Of a stretch of 64,000 bases of DNA, positions 17,434 through 25,753 are shown one piece after another. The DNA is taken from NCBI GenBank assembly GCA_024743115.1, contig JANSXC010000010.1:184951-248950 (forward strand). The letters are read 5' to 3'. Origin of the DNA: a bacterium. GTDB lineage: Bacteria > Planctomycetota > UBA1135 > UBA2386. Positions within the stretch are counted from its first letter, which is position 1. The number at the start of each line of letters is the position of its first letter. The notes below the pieces were generated by a model. The model ran no database searches. It saw nothing but the letters and a program-made list of their open reading frames with translations, and was not told the DNA's origin. The position numbers and the translations under genes were made by a program.

Positions 17434-18732
17434 ATGAGTCTACAAGTCAACGATCTGTTGCACGGAATGGTCCGTGCCAGTGCCTCGGACCTGCATGTCA
17501 AGGCGGGTTCACCGCCGGGATACCGCATCGACGGTGAGGTGCAGCCGCAATCCGAGCACGGCGTACTCACGCCCGAGATGACCGCCAACCTCGCGCGCCA
17601 GCTGATGAGCAACGATCAGTGGGAGCGCTTCCAGAACGAGAAGGACATCGACTTCTCCTACGCGTTGCCCGACGTCGCACGGTTCCGCGTCAACGCGCTG
17701 CATCAGCGCAACGCGGTCGGCTTCGTCATCCGGCTCATCCCCGACGAGATCCCGGACTACGAGAAGCTCGGGCTCCCCGACATCTGCCTCAAACTCGCCG
17801 CCAAACCACGCGGACTCGTGCTCGTCACGGGCCCGACCGGTTCGGGCAAGTCCACGACGCTCGCGGCGATGCTGGACTACATCAACCAGCACGAGAGCGG
17901 GCACATCCTGACGATGGAGGATCCGCTCGAGTTCGTGCACCCGGACAAGAAGTGCTACGTCACGCAGCGCCAGATCGGTCAGGACTGTAGCTCGTTCAGT
18001 GAGGGACTGCGGCGCGCGCTGCGGCAGGATCCGGACGTGATCCTGATCGGCGAGATGCGCGACCTCGAGACGATCTCGATGGCGATCACCGCAGCCGAGA
18101 CGGGTCACCTCGTGTTCGGCACGCTGCACACCACGAGCGCTATCTCGACCGTGGACCGCATCATCGACGTGTTCCCGACCGATGCGCAGCAGCAGGTTCG
18201 CGTGCAGCTGTCGAGCACGCTGCAAGGCGTGATCTCGCAGACGCTCGTGCCCAAGATCGGCGGCGGCCGGGTCGCAGCGCACGAGATCCTCGTTGCGACG
18301 GATGGCGTGCGGTCGTTGATCCGCGAGGGCAAGACCTCGCAGATGCTCAACCTGCTCCAGACCGGCAAGGCCCACGGCATGTCGACGCTCGAGGATCAGC
18401 TGCTGAGGAACTACGCGGAGGGTCGCATCACGGCTGACGATGCGGTGGCGCGGTCGAATCGCCCCGACGACGTACGCAAGCGCGTCGAGTCCACGCCGGT
18501 CAAGGCGCCGCCGCCGGGCGCGGCTGCGCCGTCGGGCATGGGCATGTCGCCGGCGGGCGCCGGCGGCGGTGAGCGCGGGCGGCGCGACCTCGGCGATCCG
18601 AGCGGTGGCATGGCCGATCTCGCTGGTGCGGGGCCGGGTGGTGCCGGTGCGAGTGGCGCCCCGCGGCGACCCGCGCCCGCTACGGGTGGCGTCCAGGGGC
18701 TCAAGATGCGGCGCCCCGCCAAGCGCCTCTGA
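17434..18732 (+). CDS. PilT-like type IV pilus twitching ATPase
   Basis: 432 aa from the ATG at 17434, where PilT similarity begins (MSLQVNDLLHGMVRASASDL; GGAG about 9 bases upstream). An in-frame ATG at 17380 has a better ribosome site (GGAGG at 17366-17370) and would add 18 residues. Walker A is GPTGSGKST (133-141), the Asp box is HILTMEDPLEFVH, Walker B is DVILIGEMRD (201-210) and the His box is GHLVFGTLHT (224-233). It is a cytoplasmic hexameric motor powering pilus retraction. The last ~85 residues are a Gly/Pro/Ala low-complexity tail not found in E. coli-type PilT. No pilin gene is nearby. Confidence 0.9.
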   Translation: MSLQVNDLLHGMVRASASDLHVKAGSPPGYRIDGEVQPQSEHGVLTPEMTANLARQLMSNDQWERFQNEKDIDFSYALPDVARFRVNALHQRNAVGFVIRLIPDEIPDYEKLGLPDICLKLAAKPRGLVLVTGPTGSGKSTTLAAMLDYINQHESGHILTMEDPLEFVHPDKKCYVTQRQIGQDCSSFSEGLRRALRQDPDVILIGEMRDLETISMAITAAETGHLVFGTLHTTSAISTVDRIIDVFPTDAQQQVRVQLSSTLQGVISQTLVPKIGGGRVAAHEILVATDGVRSLIREGKTSQMLNLLQTGKAHGMSTLEDQLLRNYAEGRITADDAVARSNRPDDVRKRVESTPVKAPPPGAAAPSGMGMSPAGAGGGERGRRDLGDPSGGMADLAGAGPGGAGASGAPRRPAPATGGVQGLKMRRPAKRL

Positions 18733-18857
18733 GGCCGCCGGACGAGTTGCCAGCAGGCTTGCCAATCTGCAGGGACGCAATCGTTGCGACTCTCGGGCGC
18801 GCGGGCTCCGAGTTTTCCTAACGCTCGCTGACGAGGGTCGTAAGGTGCTCGGCCCCG

Positions 18858-21029
18858 ATGTCCGTCCGGATCCTCGCAACCCTGGCCGTCGCCCTGCTTG
18901 CCGTCGTGGCAACCGCGCAGAGCGGGAACCGCCGCGCGGCCCGGATCGGTCGGGTCGATCCGGCCGCCGCGCCGAACATCGACGGGGTGCTGGACGACGA
19001 GTGCTGGCGGCGGGCGCCTTCGATCGGTGACTTCGTGATGGTGGAACCGTGGGAGGGGCGCGCCCCCGACCAGGGGACCGATATCCGGTTCCTGCACGAC
19101 CGCGACTACCTCTACATCTACATCGATTGTCGCGACGACCAGGAAATCCGCGCGACGCAGCGCACGCGTGATGCGCGGCTCGATCCCGACGATCGGGTCG
19201 AGTTCCTGTTCGACCCGTTCGAGAACCGCCGTACGGCCTACTTCTTCCAGATCGGCGCGGGCGGCTCGATCGGCGACGCGCTGGTCTCGGCGAACGGCAA
19301 CTCGTTCGACAAGCCGTGGGACACCGTCTGGCTCGGCGCGTCGAACGTCGTGCCGGGCGGCTGGGTCGCCGAGGTCGCGATCCCCTTCCGCAGCATCCCG
19401 CGGCTCGAGGGCGCGACGTCGTGGGGCTTCAACTGCCGGCGCTACCTGCGGACGCGCAACGAGGAGTATCAGTGGGCCAACCCCGTGCAGGCCGTGCCGT
19501 TCTTCCGCATCAGCGAGTTCGGGACGCTCGAGGGCTTCGGCGAGGTCGACGCCGGTATCGGTCTGCAGGTCGTGCCCTACATCGCGGCGGCAGCGACGCG
19601 CGATCGCGCGGTCGACAAAGACGACTGGCGCTTCGATCCTGACATGGGCGGCGAGGTCTACTACCGCGTCACGCCGTCGATGACGCTCGCTGCCACCGCG
19701 TTCACCGATTTCGCGCAAACGGAGAACGATGGCCGGCAGATCAACTTCAATCGTTTCCCGCTGTTCTTCCCCGAGCTGCGCGACTTCTTCCTCGATGGCG
19801 GCAGCTACTACACGTTCGGGGCGCGCCGCGCGGGCGGTACCAACTTCCTGCCGTTCTTCACGCGGCGTATCGGCCTCGATTCGGGCCAGATCGTGCCGCT
19901 GCTCGGCGGCGTGAAGCTCACGGGTGAAGCCGGGCCGTTCGAGGTCGGCCTGCTCAACGTCCAGACCGACAAGACCGCGGTGCTCGACAGCGAGAACCTC
20001 GGCGTCGCGCGCCTCAAGTACGCGGCGGGGCAGCAGACGACGTTCGGGCTCATCGCGACGAACGGCGACCCGAGCAGCGCGACGCGCAATCAGGTCTTCG
20101 GCGTCGACTTCTATCACCGCTGGCCGGAGTTCATCGGGGATCTCGACCTGCAGCTCACGGTCGACGTGGTCGGTTCGACGGGCTCGGGATCCGGCGACGA
20201 TGGCGAGAGCTTCGGGTTCGAACTGCGCAGCCAGGGTCGCGAGTTCGATTTGACGACGGGCACACGCTGGGTGAGCGACGACTTCGATCCGGCGCTCGGC
20301 TTCGTGCGGCGTCGGGGTTCACGTGCCTCGACGATCGACTTCACGTATCGGCCGCGAATGCCCGAGGGCGGTGTGATCCGCAACCTGATCTTCAACGTCG
20401 ACATCGACCGACAGGACGAATGGGACGGCAAGACGCAGGTGCAGCGTTTCGGCCTCGATCGCGTCGGCGTGCAGTTCCAAAACGGTGACTCTGCCAGCGT
20501 CTTCCTCCAGCGCAACTTCGAGTTCGTCGACGAGAACTTCAGGTTGTTCCGCGGCACGGTGCCCGTGAGCATCGGCGACTACTGGGCGACGCGTACCGGC
20601 TTCCGATTGAACACCAACGAAGGCCGCCCGTGGGATCTCGAGATCAGCGGCTCGACCGGCGATTTCTTCGACGGCACGCGCGACACGCTCGGAGTCGAGG
20701 CTCAATGGCGAGTGTCGCCGCTGCTCGAGGTCGCCGGGGACTACGACGTCTCGGTCGTCGACCTCGGCCCCGGCCGGAGCTTCAACACCCACGTCGCCGC
20801 CGGTCGCCTCAACCTGCACTTCACGCCCGACCTCAGCGTGTTCAACCTGATCCAATTCGACAACGAGTCGAACGTCATTGGCTGGCAGAGTCGTCTGCGC
20901 TGGGTGTATCAGCCGGGCTGCTTCTTCTTCACCGTGCTGGGCAGCAGCTGGGGCAAGGAGCCGGACGGGTCGTTCGTGCCGGGCGAACAGGCGCTGAATC
21001 TCAAGATCCAGCACTCGATGTTTTTCTGA
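18858..21029 (+). CDS. CBM9-like / DUF5916 outer-membrane protein
   Basis: 723 aa with a signal peptide (LATLAVALLAVVATAQ). Residues ~30-220 form a carbohydrate-binding family 9-like sandwich (NIDGVLDDECWRRAP, DDRVEFLFDPFENRRTAYFF, GGWVAEVAIPF). The rest is a long beta-rich region with regular strands and a C-terminal Phe-Phe, as in the DUF5916 barrel of Gram-negative outer membranes. It probably binds or takes up a sugar-containing polymer, but the family has no settled function. It stands alone, 125 bases after pilT, and is convergent with the next gene. Confidence 0.85.
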   Translation: MSVRILATLAVALLAVVATAQSGNRRAARIGRVDPAAAPNIDGVLDDECWRRAPSIGDFVMVEPWEGRAPDQGTDIRFLHDRDYLYIYIDCRDDQEIRATQRTRDARLDPDDRVEFLFDPFENRRTAYFFQIGAGGSIGDALVSANGNSFDKPWDTVWLGASNVVPGGWVAEVAIPFRSIPRLEGATSWGFNCRRYLRTRNEEYQWANPVQAVPFFRISEFGTLEGFGEVDAGIGLQVVPYIAAAATRDRAVDKDDWRFDPDMGGEVYYRVTPSMTLAATAFTDFAQTENDGRQINFNRFPLFFPELRDFFLDGGSYYTFGARRAGGTNFLPFFTRRIGLDSGQIVPLLGGVKLTGEAGPFEVGLLNVQTDKTAVLDSENLGVARLKYAAGQQTTFGLIATNGDPSSATRNQVFGVDFYHRWPEFIGDLDLQLTVDVVGSTGSGSGDDGESFGFELRSQGREFDLTTGTRWVSDDFDPALGFVRRRGSRASTIDFTYRPRMPEGGVIRNLIFNVDIDRQDEWDGKTQVQRFGLDRVGVQFQNGDSASVFLQRNFEFVDENFRLFRGTVPVSIGDYWATRTGFRLNTNEGRPWDLEISGSTGDFFDGTRDTLGVEAQWRVSPLLEVAGDYDVSVVDLGPGRSFNTHVAAGRLNLHFTPDLSVFNLIQFDNESNVIGWQSRLRWVYQPGCFFFTVLGSSWGKEPDGSFVPGEQALNLKIQHSMFF

Positions 21030-21089
21030 GTGGCGCGTCCGCGTCGCGGGCGCGGTTGCGAGCGGGCGCCCTCGCAGCGATCGCCGGGC

Positions 21090-22298
21090 TCAGTGATTCA
21101 AGTATGCCAAGAGGGCGAGTGAGCTCTGGGCGATGGCGTGGAGGGCCTCGCGCTCCGGACCCGGCTCGAGCCAGTCGCGCGGCCGGCCCGCGCCGTCGAC
21201 CCGACGCTCCACGCTGGCAATCAGTGCGGTCGCAGCGAGAAAGCGGCCGCGGTTGACCAGGTTGGCTGCGGCACTGATCCGGTGCGCCATGGCGTTGCGG
21301 CGAGCGCGCGCCCAGCGCGTGGAGCAGGCCTTGATCGTGGACAGCGGTAGCGCGCGGATCAGTCGACTCAACTCGCGTAGATCGTTGGCGAGGTAGGACT
21401 CCGTTCCCGTCGGGTCGGTCGGCAGCGGGTCGATGTTGTCGGGGATCGAGTCGCCATCCGTGTCGGGATCACATGGGCTCGTGCCTTGCGCGACTTCGAC
21501 GCCGTCCGCGAGCGAGTCGCCGTCGGAGTCCGCGACGAGCGGATCGGGGCAGCCCGTGCCGTCGGCGATGTCGATTTCGCTTCCGTCGGTCAGCCCGTCA
21601 CCGTCCGAGTCTGGATTGGTCGGGTCCGTTCCGAGGCGAAACTCCGCCGCGTCGGCCAGGCCATCGCTGTCGCGGTCCGGCCGCAGGAACGCCATGCCGT
21701 CGACGTCGGGGTTGTCCACGGCGCCGTTGCTGGCGGTCATGCGAACCGTGAGCAACGGGGACTGCAGATCGAGCCCGGTACCGTCGAGGTCGAAGCCGAG
21801 GAAGATGTGCTCGCCGGACGTGTTCGGGTTCGCGTAGCCGAAGAACGCCGAGAACGCCGAGTTCGAGAGCGGCCCGAACGGTTGTATCGGGGCCGTGAAG
21901 TCGTGCTGGACCGTGACCGACTGCGAACCGTCATGGAACTCCCAGGTCGAGGTTTCGAAGCCGTCGCCGATCGAGCCGTTGAACTCGAAGACGATGAAGT
22001 CGAGCTCTGCCAGTGCCGTCTCGCTGAGACCCAGGAACGCGGCGAGGTTCGCGGTCGAGGGCGTGGTCACTTCGCCGGCCCCGAAGCCCGATACGAGCGA
22101 GACCGCAGGGTGGCCGATCGGGACGGCTTCGAGATCGTCCGGGGCTCCCAGTGCCGACTCCGGACTCAACATGTTGCTGCTCGCGTCGAGCCCCGAGGCC
22201 CAGACCATGCGCGTGGTTTGCGCTGCCGCGCTCGTGGTGAAGAGAATGCTGGCCAGGCCGGCCGTGGTCATCACGGCGATTCGAGTAGGTGTGGTCAT
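21090..22298 (-). CDS. Secreted protein with thrombospondin type 3 calcium repeats
   Basis: 402 aa from the ATG at 22298, preceded by GGAGAGGGC; thirteen further upstream codons lack a ribosome site. There is a signal peptide (TTAGLASILFTTSAAAQ). Residues ~25-210 are an all-beta domain of unknown type. Then come at least four Asp-rich repeats (DRDSDGLADAAE, DSDGDGLTDGSE, DSDGDSLADGVE, DTDGDSIPD), the thrombospondin type 3 pattern that binds calcium. The last ~95 residues are helical and Arg/Ala-rich. An extracellular structural or adhesive role is likely. Confidence 0.8.
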   Translation of the reverse strand: MTTPTRIAVMTTAGLASILFTTSAAAQTTRMVWASGLDASSNMLSPESALGAPDDLEAVPIGHPAVSLVSGFGAGEVTTPSTANLAAFLGLSETALAELDFIVFEFNGSIGDGFETSTWEFHDGSQSVTVQHDFTAPIQPFGPLSNSAFSAFFGYANPNTSGEHIFLGFDLDGTGLDLQSPLLTVRMTASNGAVDNPDVDGMAFLRPDRDSDGLADAAEFRLGTDPTNPDSDGDGLTDGSEIDIADGTGCPDPLVADSDGDSLADGVEVAQGTSPCDPDTDGDSIPDNIDPLPTDPTGTESYLANDLRELSRLIRALPLSTIKACSTRWARARRNAMAHRISAAANLVNRGRFLAATALIASVERRVDGAGRPRDWLEPGPEREALHAIAQSSLALLAYLNH

Positions 22299-22603
22299 GC
22301 CCTCTCTCCGTGCTTTTTGCCTGCGCTGCACTCGCAATCTCCGGTCTTTTTCGGCGTCGAGGGTCGCGTTCGACCGCTCCTGACCATGGCCGAGCCGACG
22401 TGAGCATGCTGGCCGACGAGACCCATCGAATCGCCGTTGCCTCGGACGACTGGCGAACTAGGACTTCGTGAGATCCAGGGGCCTGGCCGTTCTCGAAATG
22501 AGCGGTTCGGGGTCTGACGGGACCTCTGCCACGCTTCCCGGATCGGATCCGGTAGACTTCCATTGCTTCTCGGCGCAATTCCGGACCCCCACCCGAGTAG
22601 ATC
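22299..22603. other. Intergenic region between divergent secreted-protein genes
   Basis: This 305-base gap must hold promoters for both flanking genes. I see no convincing small gene or RNA. TCCGGTAGACT at 22548-22558 offers a possible -10 (TAGACT) for the plus-strand gene about 45 bases downstream, without a good -35. Confidence 0.4.
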
Positions 22604-23677
22604 ATGCGACTGCACCTGACCTCCTTCCTCCTCCTTACCGCCATGGCAGCGGCCCAGACGACGACCGTCACGGCACCGAACTCGGCGCCCGGCAACGTCG
22701 ATCGCCCGTTTGCAGGTGGCGTCGGTCGTTACCAGCAGTGGTACAACTCGTGGACGCTGCAGGGCGCCTCGGGGTTCTCGAGTCCCGTGCGTCTCAACCA
22801 GCTCGAGTTCTTCGCCGGATCCATTCAGTCGTCGAACGCCACGATGCTCGACATGGAAGTGTCGATCGGCCACGGCAAGGGCTTCGGCATCACGGGGGTC
22901 TACGCGAGCAACTTCGACGACACGCCTGTGATCGTGTTGCCGCGGCAGAACGTGCAGCTCGCGGCCGGCGCGCCGGGCGCCGTCGTCATGACGATTCCGT
23001 TCGGGACCACGTTCACGTGGGACTTCACGCGACCGATCGTGGTCGACATCAAGATCTTCGGCAACAGCCGCGGCAACCAGCCGTTCCAGTACAACAACCG
23101 TGGCACGCTCTCCGGCTTCAGCGCGACTTCACGGCTCTACTCGACGGGCAACCCCAGCGCGACGAATGGCCAGGTTCAGGCGAATGTCGGCCTGATCACG
23201 CGCTTCACCGGTCGCGACGGCGTTGTGCTCTACTACGGCAGCGGCTGCGCCGGCGAGGGTTTCCACGTGCCCGACTACGAGGTCGTCAACCTGCCGTGGC
23301 CCGGCATCGTCTGGAACCACCGCATCAGCAACGCGTCGTCGCAGCGCTTCTGCATCCTGATGATCGGCGACAACCGGACCACGTTCGGCTCCGGCCCGCA
23401 GACGGTGCCGTTGCCAGCCGATGTCGGCACGCTGCTCGGCTTCTCGCCCAACGGTTGCTTTCTGCGACAGAACTCTGTCGCGACCATCTGGGGTCAGACC
23501 GTCGGCGGTGGTCCGGGCGCCGGCTCCACGACGGTCCCGATCAGCCTGCCGCCGCTCGGTTTCTACATCGGCACGTCGCTCTACACGCAGTTCTTCGTGC
23601 TTGACCCGAACTCGCCGAACGGGCTGATGTCGGCCACCCGTGCCGCCTGGTCCATCGTCGCCCCCGTTGGCGGCTAG
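22604..23677 (+). CDS. Secreted protein of unknown function, planctomycete-type
   Basis: 357 aa with a short signal peptide (MRLHLTSFLLLTAMAAAQ). The first ~190 residues are beta-rich, with YQQWYNSWTLQG near the N terminus. A C-terminal domain starts near YYGSGCAGEGFHVPDYE and runs through PLPADVGTLLGFSPNGCF to LPPLGFYIGTSLYTQFFV. Domains with this paired-Cys, Gly/Pro-rich text are, in my recollection, common C-terminal parts of secreted planctomycete proteins. No catalytic motif is visible. Its stop codon is the first part of the folded element that follows. Confidence 0.8.
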   Translation: MRLHLTSFLLLTAMAAAQTTTVTAPNSAPGNVDRPFAGGVGRYQQWYNSWTLQGASGFSSPVRLNQLEFFAGSIQSSNATMLDMEVSIGHGKGFGITGVYASNFDDTPVIVLPRQNVQLAAGAPGAVVMTIPFGTTFTWDFTRPIVVDIKIFGNSRGNQPFQYNNRGTLSGFSATSRLYSTGNPSATNGQVQANVGLITRFTGRDGVVLYYGSGCAGEGFHVPDYEVVNLPWPGIVWNHRISNASSQRFCILMIGDNRTTFGSGPQTVPLPADVGTLLGFSPNGCFLRQNSVATIWGQTVGGGPGAGSTTVPISLPPLGFYIGTSLYTQFFVLDPNSPNGLMSATRAAWSIVAPVGG

Positions 23678-23869
23678 AACTGATCGGTTGAGTGGGAAAG
23701 CCTAGGGTCCGGTCAGACCGGACCCGGGGAAGGCCGGGTGAGGGGGTGGATCCGGGCGTCTCGCCCGGACGGCGAAACCTGATCGCCGAATCCTGAGCTG
23801 GGAGCGCCCTTTTCGGGCCACCGCTTTCCACGTTCCGGCCGTTGCTTTTCCCACTCGTCCGATCAGTTC
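23677..23869 (+). other. Folded intergenic element: 24-bp closing stem enclosing at least three hairpins
   Basis: Bases 23677-23700 pair with 23846-23869: 11 Watson-Crick pairs, one T-T mismatch, a G-T pair, 10 more pairs and a final G-T pair. Inside are perfect stems at 23705-23713/23717-23725 (9 bp, 3-base loop), 23751-23758/23762-23769 (8 bp, 3-base loop) and 23770-23775/23783-23788 (6 bp, 7-base loop), plus a weak 4-bp stem at 23806-23818. The G-T pairs stay paired only in a plus-strand RNA. The left arm starts in the stop codon of the upstream gene and the right arm ends 41 bases before the BlaI operator. It could be a structured RNA, a processing or termination signal, or a palindromic mobile repeat. 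No T-run follows and no target duplication is visible. Confidence 0.55.
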
Positions 23870-23910
23870 CTTGGTCGGGCACTTTTGCTGATTGGCGGGT
23901 TTTCCGGAGG

Positions 23911-23961
23911 CTTTGTCAACTACCAGAGTAGTTGTGCCGACTACCACGGTAGTAGACAAAG
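23911..23961. promoter_or_regulatory. Double BlaI-type operator, nested palindromes
   Basis: Two dyads of the BlaI/MecI type: AACTAC-N4-GTAGTT at 23918-23933 and ACTACC-N2-GGTAGT at 23940-23953, with centres 21 bases apart (two helical turns). Outer arms CTTTGTC (23911-23917) and GACAAAG (23955-23961) make the whole 51 bases one larger imperfect palindrome. It ends 3 bases before the blaI start codon, so bound repressor would block transcription of its own operon. Autoregulation is the norm for the BlaI family; binding here is inferred. Confidence 0.75.
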
Positions 23962-23964
23962 CCC

Positions 23965-24390
23965 ATGACCACTGACGGCCCACGCAATCTCGGCGACCTC
24001 CAACTCGCGATCCTCCACGCGCTCTGGCAGAGCGGGGAGGCTGCGGTGGCCCAGGTCCATACCGCGCTCGCTGACCGCGGGCTCGCGCTCACGACCATCG
24101 CGACGATGCTCCGCAAGATGGAGGAGAAGGGGCTCGTCACCCACCGTGAGAACGGGCGGCAGTTCCTCTACCGCGCGAAGGTCGAGCCGGATCTCGTCCA
24201 GCGCAACATGGTCGGGGATCTGGTCTCGCGGCTATTCGACGGTGATCCGCTCGAACTCGTGAACCATCTGTTGCGCGCCGGCGAGATCGAACTCGACGAA
24301 CTCGAGGACCTGCGTCGCCGCGTCGCCGATGCCGAGGACTCGGGGCGCGCTGGCGGCCGCGCCGGTCATGACGGCAAGGAGGGTGCGTGA
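23965..24390 (+). CDS. BlaI/MecI/CopY-family winged-helix repressor
   Basis: 141 aa. The N-terminal winged helix (residues ~7-75) has the family features: LGDLQLAILHALWQSGEA, the recognition-helix region LALTTIATMLRKMEEKGLV, and the wing HRENGRQFLYRAKV. The C-terminal part (LVSRLFDGDPLELVNHLL) matches the dimerisation helices. Relatives repress their own operon and are cleaved after a signal from a membrane M56 protease. The nested operator directly upstream and the protease gene starting within its stop codon (TGATG) fit that scheme. The signal sensed is unknown. Confidence 0.93.
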   Translation: MTTDGPRNLGDLQLAILHALWQSGEAAVAQVHTALADRGLALTTIATMLRKMEEKGLVTHRENGRQFLYRAKVEPDLVQRNMVGDLVSRLFDGDPLELVNHLLRAGEIELDELEDLRRRVADAEDSGRAGGRAGHDGKEGA

Positions 24391-25748
24391 TGTCCTGGTT
24401 GCCACTGCAGGCGATCGCCGACTGGTTGCTGACCTTCGCGATCCACTCGACCTGCATCCTTGGGCTCGCGCTGCTCGTTAGCGTGCTGTTGCGCTCGCGC
24501 GCGATCGCGTGGCAAGAACGCATCCTGCGGCTGTCGCTCTGGGCGGCCGTCGCGAGCGCGACGGCGCAGATGCTGTTCGCGACGACGGCCCTGCCGTTGA
24601 CGATCGCGGCGCCCGAGGTTGCACCGTTCCTGTTGGGCACGCTCGAAGGTTCCGTTGTTGCCGACGGCGCCGAGCCGATGCCGGTTGCGGTCGTCGCGGA
24701 CGCTCCATCGTGGTCGCCGGCCGAGTGGCTCGCGCTGCTCGCGGTTGGCATGAGTCTCGGCGGTGGGTTGTGGCTGCTCCGCGCTCAGCTGCGACTGCGT
24801 GCGGTCCTGCGCCGGCGAACGCCCGAAACCGACGGTCGCACACTCGCCGCGGCCGCCGCCGCCGCACACGATCTCGGCCTGCGGCAGTCGCCGCACGTGA
24901 GTCGCAGCGAGGAGATCTTGACGCCGATCGCGTTCGGGTTCGTCCGTCCGGAGATCTGCCTGCCGCGGCGGGCGCACTCCCTCGCCGACGAGGAGTTGCG
25001 CGCGATGCTCGTGCACGAGATCGCACATCTGCGCCGACGTGATCCGGTCTGGATGTGGATCGGGGCCGGGATTCACGCGTTGTTCCCGTGGCAGGTTCTG
25101 CTGTTCCTGGTGCGGCGGCGCTGGAGTCACCTCGTCGAATTGCGGTGCGATGCCGTGGCGGCCGAGCAGACGAGCCCGACCGCGGTTGCGCGGTGCCTCC
25201 TCGATGTCGCGGCCTGGCTCAAGCCCGCGCCCGTCGTGCCCAAGCTCGCGCTCGGGATGGCTGCGCGGCCGTCCGCGCTGCGGCAACGGGTCGAAACCGC
25301 CCTCCACCGCGGCGCCGCTGGCCAGCCGCGACCGATCTGGTCGATGGCCGTTGGCGGCGCGTCGCTCTCGGCGCTCACCTTCGGTGCGCCGGGTGTGTCG
25401 GCCGAGGAAACCGAACCGTTCGTCGGCGTGGATCTGCCGCCGGCAGCTGTGGGGCAGCCCGTCGGGCAGCCACACGCCGGTGCCGACAGCGCGTTCGACG
25501 CGAACGGCTCGTCGACGGGCGCGATGCTCGCGTCGGCGCTGCAACTGCTCGACGCGGAGTACTCCGAACTCGAGCGTGAACTGGCGGCGCTGCGTGCGCG
25601 CGCCGTGACCCACTCACAACGTGAAACCGTGCAGCCGCTGATCGACGAGATCGCGCAGCGGCTGACTGTCGTCGAGCGGTCCTGCGCCCAGGTAAGGGCG
25701 CTGGCGGCGCGACGAGCCAACGAATCATCCACTCCTGAAGCGAGGTGA
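24390..25748 (+). CDS. M56-family (BlaR1/MecR1-type) membrane zinc protease
   Basis: 452 aa from the ATG at 24390, which overlaps the blaI stop (TGATG) behind GGAGGG; a GTG one codon earlier is possible. There are two N-terminal membrane helices, one near residues 110-130 and one near 220-240. The zinc motif is HEIAH (209-213), with ELRCD (250-254) supplying the downstream Glu. Unlike BlaR1 there is no penicillin-binding sensor domain. After residue ~320 comes a hydrophobic stretch, a low-complexity linker and a coiled coil (EYSELERELAALRARA). It probably cleaves the BlaI repressor on a signal other than a beta-lactam. Confidence 0.9.
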   Translation: MSWLPLQAIADWLLTFAIHSTCILGLALLVSVLLRSRAIAWQERILRLSLWAAVASATAQMLFATTALPLTIAAPEVAPFLLGTLEGSVVADGAEPMPVAVVADAPSWSPAEWLALLAVGMSLGGGLWLLRAQLRLRAVLRRRTPETDGRTLAAAAAAAHDLGLRQSPHVSRSEEILTPIAFGFVRPEICLPRRAHSLADEELRAMLVHEIAHLRRRDPVWMWIGAGIHALFPWQVLLFLVRRRWSHLVELRCDAVAAEQTSPTAVARCLLDVAAWLKPAPVVPKLALGMAARPSALRQRVETALHRGAAGQPRPIWSMAVGGASLSALTFGAPGVSAEETEPFVGVDLPPAAVGQPVGQPHAGADSAFDANGSSTGAMLASALQLLDAEYSELERELAALRARAVTHSQRETVQPLIDEIAQRLTVVERSCAQVRALAARRANESSTPEAR

Positions 25749-25753
25749 ACCTG

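Noticed and set aside
23705..23725. Intrinsic terminator (9-bp perfect hairpin)
   Set aside because: No T-run follows the stem; it is better seen as part of the larger folded element.
23677..23869. MITE interpretation of the folded element
   Set aside because: I see no target-site duplication next to the arms and no second copy in the window; not excluded without a genome search.
24390..25748. Calling the M56 protein a beta-lactam receptor (BlaR1)
   Set aside because: There is no penicillin-binding domain and no beta-lactamase gene nearby.
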